Positions 5,389-9,383 of a DNA stretch of 9,383 nucleotides are shown here, in pieces. The notes beneath the pieces were generated by a model. The model was not told where the DNA came from, ran no database searches, and was given only the letters and a program-made list of their open reading frames with translations. Position numbers and translations under genes: made by a program. Source of the DNA: Candidatus Aminicenantota bacterium (lineage in GTDB: Bacteria > Acidobacteriota > Aminicenantia > UBA2199); NCBI GenBank assembly GCA_030612495.1, contig JAUWNT010000086.1:1-9383 (forward strand). The letters are read 5' to 3'. Numbering within the stretch: position 1 is the first letter of the stretch; each line of letters begins with the position of its first letter.

Positions 5389-6914
5389 TCTTTTACTGTA
5401 ATCCTATTTAATTCTTCTAATGAAGTAACCCCTTTTTTGACTCTTTCCAAGCCTTTTTTTCTAAGAGGTATCATACCTTCCTTCATAGCAACCTTTTTTA
5501 TCTCAGATGTTGGCTTTTTATCAAGGATCATCTCCTTTATTTCATCTGTTAATTCCAAAATTTCTCCTATTGCCGTTCTTCCTATATAACCAATTCCAGA
5601 ACACTCCTGACACCCCTTTGCTTTATATATTTCCGAGTCAATATTTTCTCTCTGAATTCTATTATACAGAAGTTCCTTTTCTTCAATCTTATAAGCTTTT
5701 TTACACTCAGGGCATAACTTTCTTACAAGCCTTTGTGCAATAATACAATTTAATGAAGATACAAAGCTATAAATATCAACTCCCATATGAATAAATCTTC
5801 CAAGAACATCAAACACATTATTTGCGTGCACTGTAGTAAAAACAAGATGACCAGTAAGAGCAGATTGAATTGCAATCTGAGCTGTTTCTGGGTCCCTAAT
5901 CTCTCCAACCATAATTTTATCAGGATCATGCCTTAAAATTGAACGAAGTCCTCTTGCAAAAGTCAAACCCTTTTTTTCATTAACTGGAATCTGAGTTACT
6001 TCATCAATCTGGTACTCAACAGGATCCTCAATTGTAATTATCTTATCCTCAGGACTTTTTATTTCATTCAATGCAGCGTAAAGAGTGGTAGTTTTACCAC
6101 TTCCTGTAGGTCCAGTCACAAGGAACATACCATAAGGCTGTCTTATATAATAATTAATTTTCTCAATAAGAGAATCAGAAAACCCCAGCTTCATTAAATC
6201 CAATTCCCCGATATTTTCAGTAATCATCTCTCTATCAAGAATCCTAATAACTGCATTTTCGCCATAAATACCAGGCATTATTGAAACTCTGAAATCAATT
6301 GCCTTATGCTTAAATTTCATCCTGAATCTCCCGTCCTGGGGGATTCTTCTTTCAGCAATATTAAGTTCAGAAACAACTTTTAACCTTGTTATTATTGGTA
6401 AATGATAGATTATATCAAGAGGTTCCATAATCTGGTGTAGTATTCCATCTATTCTGAACTTCACAATAACAGAATTAACATGAACCTCAATATGAATATC
6501 CGAAGCTTTCTTATTTACAGCAGAAAAAATGATATTATTCAACAGCCTGATAACTGAATCATCCTCTTCAGTAATTTTTTCAATTGTCAAGCTCTCTTCT
6601 TCTAAATTTTCAAGATTCCTCTTTGAGAAAAAACTCTCGGTTTTATCCTTAAGTACTTTAGTAAAAATATCACTTCTTTTTAAAATTCTCTCAATATCAT
6701 CCTTTTTTGCCTTTAAAGGCAAGACCTTTTTTTGAACAAAATTTTCAATTATAGAAATTTTATCTAAATTTTCTGGATCAGGCATTACTATTTCAATTGA
6801 ATTGCCCTCTTCATTTAAGGGGAAGAAAAGATTCTTTACCATAAACTCAGCAGGAAATTTTGCTAACAAATCATAATTAATTTTAATATTTGAAAGGTTT
6901 AACTTCTGTATCAT
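5379..6914 (-). CDS. gspE: GspE/PilB-family assembly ATPase
   Basis: A 511-residue cytoplasmic hexameric ATPase that powers pseudopilus or pilus assembly. An N-terminal N1E-type domain (about 1-95) is followed by the N2E domain (about 118-225; ASDIHIEVHVNSVIVKFRID, the AERRIPQDGR loop) and the C-terminal ATPase domain. Walker A is GPTGSGKTT (268-276), the Asp box ITIEDPVEY (293-301), Walker B ends in DKIMVGEIRD (332-341) and the His box is TGHLVFTTVHAN (354-365). A tetracysteine zinc site, CPEC (Cys401, Cys404) and CQEC (Cys435, Cys438), is intact; it marks GspE and PilB and is usually absent from the retraction ATPase PilT. All catalytic elements are present. The start ATG at 6914 follows AAGGTGG and overlaps the gspF stop by 4 bases (ATGA). 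GspE and PilB are not separable by sequence alone. Confidence 0.96.
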   Translation of the reverse strand: MIQKLNLSNIKINYDLLAKFPAEFMVKNLFFPLNEEGNSIEIVMPDPENLDKISIIENFVQKKVLPLKAKKDDIERILKRSDIFTKVLKDKTESFFSKRNLENLEEESLTIEKITEEDDSVIRLLNNIIFSAVNKKASDIHIEVHVNSVIVKFRIDGILHQIMEPLDIIYHLPIITRLKVVSELNIAERRIPQDGRFRMKFKHKAIDFRVSIMPGIYGENAVIRILDREMITENIGELDLMKLGFSDSLIEKINYYIRQPYGMFLVTGPTGSGKTTTLYAALNEIKSPEDKIITIEDPVEYQIDEVTQIPVNEKKGLTFARGLRSILRHDPDKIMVGEIRDPETAQIAIQSALTGHLVFTTVHANNVFDVLGRFIHMGVDIYSFVSSLNCIIAQRLVRKLCPECKKAYKIEEKELLYNRIQRENIDSEIYKAKGCQECSGIGYIGRTAIGEILELTDEIKEMILDKKPTSEIKKVAMKEGMIPLRKKGLERVKKGVTSLEELNRITVKEWV

Positions 6915-8119
6915 CTTACCACCTTAACTGTTTGAAAGATTGGTAAATAAATAGAGATTAACATAAATCCTACAACTAAGCCCAAAACAACAATAATGAT
7001 TGGCTCAATAATAGAAACTAAAGAATTAATCTTATTATCAATCAAACTTTCAAAAAAATCTGCATTTTTATCTAAAACATCCTTTAAATTACCTGAGGAT
7101 TCACCCACTTTTATAATTTCGATCATAAGTCCAGGTATAATTTCGATATCTTTAAAAACATCAGATAATAAATTTCCTTTTTTTATCTTTTCTGGAACAT
7201 CTTTCACTCTTGAAAATAAATATTTATTTGAGAAAGTCTCAATTGCAATTTCAGTTGCTTCAGGTATGGGAATTCCACCTGAAATTAATATAGAAAGGGT
7301 CCTCGAAAATACTGCCATTGAATTTTGAAGAATAATCTTCCCTAAAAGGGGGGTTTTTAACTTTAAATAATCAAAAACAATTATTCTTTTATTAAATTTT
7401 TCAATAAATTTTAAAGAAAAATATAGAGTTAATAATATAAGAAGCACACTCAATATATTCCCTTTTAACCAATTAGAAATAGAAACAAAAATTAGTGTAA
7501 TTGTTGGTAATTTAGATTCAAAACTTTCAAAAAAGGAAGAAAATCTGGGAATCACAAAAATCATAATTAGAAAAATAATTAAGATCATGAAAATAAAAAG
7601 GAATACTGGATAAGTAAGGCTGGATATTGTCTTCCTTTTGATATTATTAATCTTTTCTAAATATATATTAAACTTTTCAATTATCGATTCTATAGCACCA
7701 CTTTTCTCACCTGCTAACATAGAAGCCCTGTATATTTTATAGAATGGTAATTCAGTTGAACAAAAAGCATCTGAAATCTGAATTCCATTCTCAATGTCAG
7801 ACTCCGCTTTTAACAATATTTCTTTAAAATTACTCTTTTTCATATTAGCTATAATAATTCTTAAAGCATTTATAAAAGAGGTCCCGGATTCCAGAAGAAC
7901 AACCAATTTTTGATTAAAAAGTAAAAATTGCGAATAATTAACTCTTCTCGAAAAAATTTTAAATGTAGAAAAAATCTTAAAATAAAACCTTTTTACTTTA
8001 ATTAATTTTTTATCTCCATTTTGAAATCTGCTTTCCAAATCATTTTTGTTATCAGCAAATATAATCTTATCACTAAAATTCCCATTTTCATTAACAAATA
8101 TACACTTATAATAAGGCAT
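6911..8119 (-). CDS. gspF: GspF/PilC-family inner-membrane platform protein
   Basis: A 402-residue polytopic protein, the usual family length, that sits in the inner membrane and couples the ATPase to filament assembly. It has the two homologous cytoplasmic GspF domains (about 60-185 and 262-385), each ending with the family's GE motif: LAGEKSGAIE (GE at 137-138) and VGESSGNL (GE at 339-340). Three membrane segments lie near 168-191, 221-240 and 368-392, the first preceded by the conserved TYP. Its own N-terminal part (1-55) is short and basic. The start ATG at 8119 shares one base with the serS stop (TAATG), with a G-run about 14 bases upstream. The stop overlaps gspE by 4 bases, as expected for partners made in fixed ratio. 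Confidence 0.95.
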   Translation of the reverse strand: MPYYKCIFVNENGNFSDKIIFADNKNDLESRFQNGDKKLIKVKRFYFKIFSTFKIFSRRVNYSQFLLFNQKLVVLLESGTSFINALRIIIANMKKSNFKEILLKAESDIENGIQISDAFCSTELPFYKIYRASMLAGEKSGAIESIIEKFNIYLEKINNIKRKTISSLTYPVFLFIFMILIIFLIMIFVIPRFSSFFESFESKLPTITLIFVSISNWLKGNILSVLLILLTLYFSLKFIEKFNKRIIVFDYLKLKTPLLGKIILQNSMAVFSRTLSILISGGIPIPEATEIAIETFSNKYLFSRVKDVPEKIKKGNLLSDVFKDIEIIPGLMIEIIKVGESSGNLKDVLDKNADFFESLIDNKINSLVSIIEPIIIVVLGLVVGFMLISIYLPIFQTVKVVR

Positions 8120-9381
8120 TAAAGATAGATACCCCCCATGAAATATTCTTTTAATACATCTGGTATTAAAATTTTTCCGTTTCCAATTTGATAATTCTCC
8201 ATAATAGCTGCAACTGTTCTTCCAAGAGCAAGCCCTGAACCATTTAATGTATTAACAAAAAATTTCCTTCCTTCAGAATCTATGTACTTAATTCTTGCTC
8301 TCCTTGCCTGGAAATCTTCAAAATTCGAACAGGAAGATATCTCAACATAATCATTTCTAGCTGGCATCCATACATCTATATCATATGTCTTAGCAGATGT
8401 AAAAGACATATCACCACTACAAAGCAAAACAACTCGATAATGCAGATTCAATCTTTGCAAAATAGATTCTGCATCTCGAGTAAGCTTCTCCAACTCATCA
8501 TAAGAAGTATCTGGAGTACAAAACTTTAAAAGTTCTACTTTATTGAACTGATGTTGCCTTATTATCCCTCTAATATCCTTACCGTGAGAACCTGCTTCAC
8601 TTCTAAAACAGGGGGAATATGCAACATATTTCTTGGGCAGCTCTTCTTTCTTTAAAATTTCATCCCTATAGATATTTGTGAGAGGAACTTCAGCAGTAGG
8701 TATTAGGTAAAGGTTGTAGTCTTCTATTTTATATAAATCTTTCTTAAATTTCGGTAAATTTCCAGTGCCAATAAGACTCTCTTCATTTACCATAAAAGGA
8801 GGTATAGTCTCTCTATAACCATTTTTTGTATGAGTTTCAAGCATAAAATTAATTAAAACTCTCTCAAGTTTTGCAAGAGTTCCAAAAGAGATAGAAAATC
8901 TAGAGCCTGACATCTTAGCTGCTCTGGGTAAGTCAAGAAAAGAATTTATTTCACCCAATTCCCAATGTGGTTTTGGTTTAAAATTAAATTCTGGTTTTTG
9001 CCCCCATTCTCTAACAACTACATTTCCAGACTCGTTTTCCCCAATTGGTACGGAATCGTCAAATAAATTGGGAATATTAAATAATAGATCCCTAAATTCG
9101 TTTTTAACTTTATTCAAATCCTTTTCGATAATAGAGACATCTTTAGATAATTCAACGGATTCCTTCTCAAAATCTTCAGTATTTAAATTTTTTCTTTTTA
9201 GAACCCCAATTTCTTTAGCAATCTTTTTTTTTTTGCTCTTTAAATTTTCAGATTTAGTTATTAATTTTCTTCTTTTTTTATCAATTCTTAAAAACAATGC
9301 TTCATCAAAATTAACCCTTTTTGCTTCAACCTTTTTCTTCACCAATTCAAGGTTATTTCTAACAAAATTCAAATCCAGCAT
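8119..9381 (-). CDS. serS: Seryl-tRNA synthetase
   Basis: A 420-residue class II aminoacyl-tRNA synthetase that charges tRNA-Ser (and tRNA-Sec) with serine in the cytoplasm; length is normal for bacterial SerRS. Residues 1-105 form the long antiparallel coiled coil that reads the tRNA-Ser variable arm, with very Lys-rich helices. The catalytic core has the TAE serine-recognition motif (229-231), motif 2 as CFRSEAGSHGKDIRGIIRQH (258-277; Arg260, Glu262), the EISSCSNFEDFQARR segment (347-361) and motif 3 as NGSGLALGRTVAAIMENYQ (380-398; Arg388). All expected active-site residues are visible. The ATG at 9381 lies 2 bases from the window edge, so the ribosome binding site and operon promoter are not visible. 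It ends in TAATG with gspF, making it the first visible gene of the secretion operon. Confidence 0.98.
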   Translation of the reverse strand: MLDLNFVRNNLELVKKKVEAKRVNFDEALFLRIDKKRRKLITKSENLKSKKKKIAKEIGVLKRKNLNTEDFEKESVELSKDVSIIEKDLNKVKNEFRDLLFNIPNLFDDSVPIGENESGNVVVREWGQKPEFNFKPKPHWELGEINSFLDLPRAAKMSGSRFSISFGTLAKLERVLINFMLETHTKNGYRETIPPFMVNEESLIGTGNLPKFKKDLYKIEDYNLYLIPTAEVPLTNIYRDEILKKEELPKKYVAYSPCFRSEAGSHGKDIRGIIRQHQFNKVELLKFCTPDTSYDELEKLTRDAESILQRLNLHYRVVLLCSGDMSFTSAKTYDIDVWMPARNDYVEISSCSNFEDFQARRARIKYIDSEGRKFFVNTLNGSGLALGRTVAAIMENYQIGNGKILIPDVLKEYFMGGIYL

Positions 9382-9383
9382 AA

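Noticed and set aside
1033..9381. A novel defence or CRISPR-like system in the operon
   Set aside because: Every gene fits a seryl-tRNA synthetase or a type IV filament-class envelope machine. No repeat-spacer array, nuclease or defence domain is visible.

Overview
The window is AT-rich, bacterial and gene-dense. A lipoprotein secretin (outer-membrane channel) implies a diderm (Gram-negative-type) bacterium. The mix of low GC and a TPR-secretin-cohesin polypeptide recalls secretins I associate with Acidobacteriota/Aminicenantia-like lineages. That assignment is from memory and is not proven here.

Left part (1-1032, plus-strand features). It opens with the C-terminal half of a RelE/ParE-family toxin (3-161). 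Its stop overlaps, as ATGA, the start of a short reading frame that looks frameshifted (158-318). About 250 bases without a gene follow. They hold an 'AAATTGGGGTACAGG' sequence, a 12-bp direct repeat and a run of A-tracts spaced about one helical turn apart, leading into a very good sigma70-type promoter. That promoter drives a 90-residue HU-family nucleoid protein (573-845). HU and the minus-strand operon converge on 846-1032. This stretch contains two terminator-like hairpins, one per strand, and an imperfect 16-bp inverted repeat whose left arm lies inside the HU terminator, so the two structures exclude each other.

Right part (1033-9381, all minus strand) is one tightly packed operon. In transcription order it is serS, gspF, gspE, pilM-like, pilN-like, pilO-like, a PilP/GspC-like small protein, and gspD-like secretin. 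Every junction overlaps by 1-14 bases or is separated by only 3, so translational coupling is likely throughout. The products form nearly the whole envelope-spanning part of a type IV filament machine (type II secretion or type IV pilus class): cytoplasmic ATPase (GspE), polytopic platform protein (GspF), PilM-N-O-type inner-membrane alignment complex, a periplasmic connector and an outer-membrane secretin. No pilin or pseudopilin, prepilin peptidase or retraction ATPase is in the window, so the filament subunits and substrate must be encoded elsewhere.

The most unusual points are the three-part secretin (lipoprotein TPR region, secretin, C-terminal cohesin-like domain), the housekeeping gene serS as the first visible gene, stop-start coupled to gspF, the short divergent PilM, a TTG start for the connector gene, and the phased A-tracts in front of the HU promoter. 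I see no CRISPR array, tRNA, rRNA or intact mobile element.
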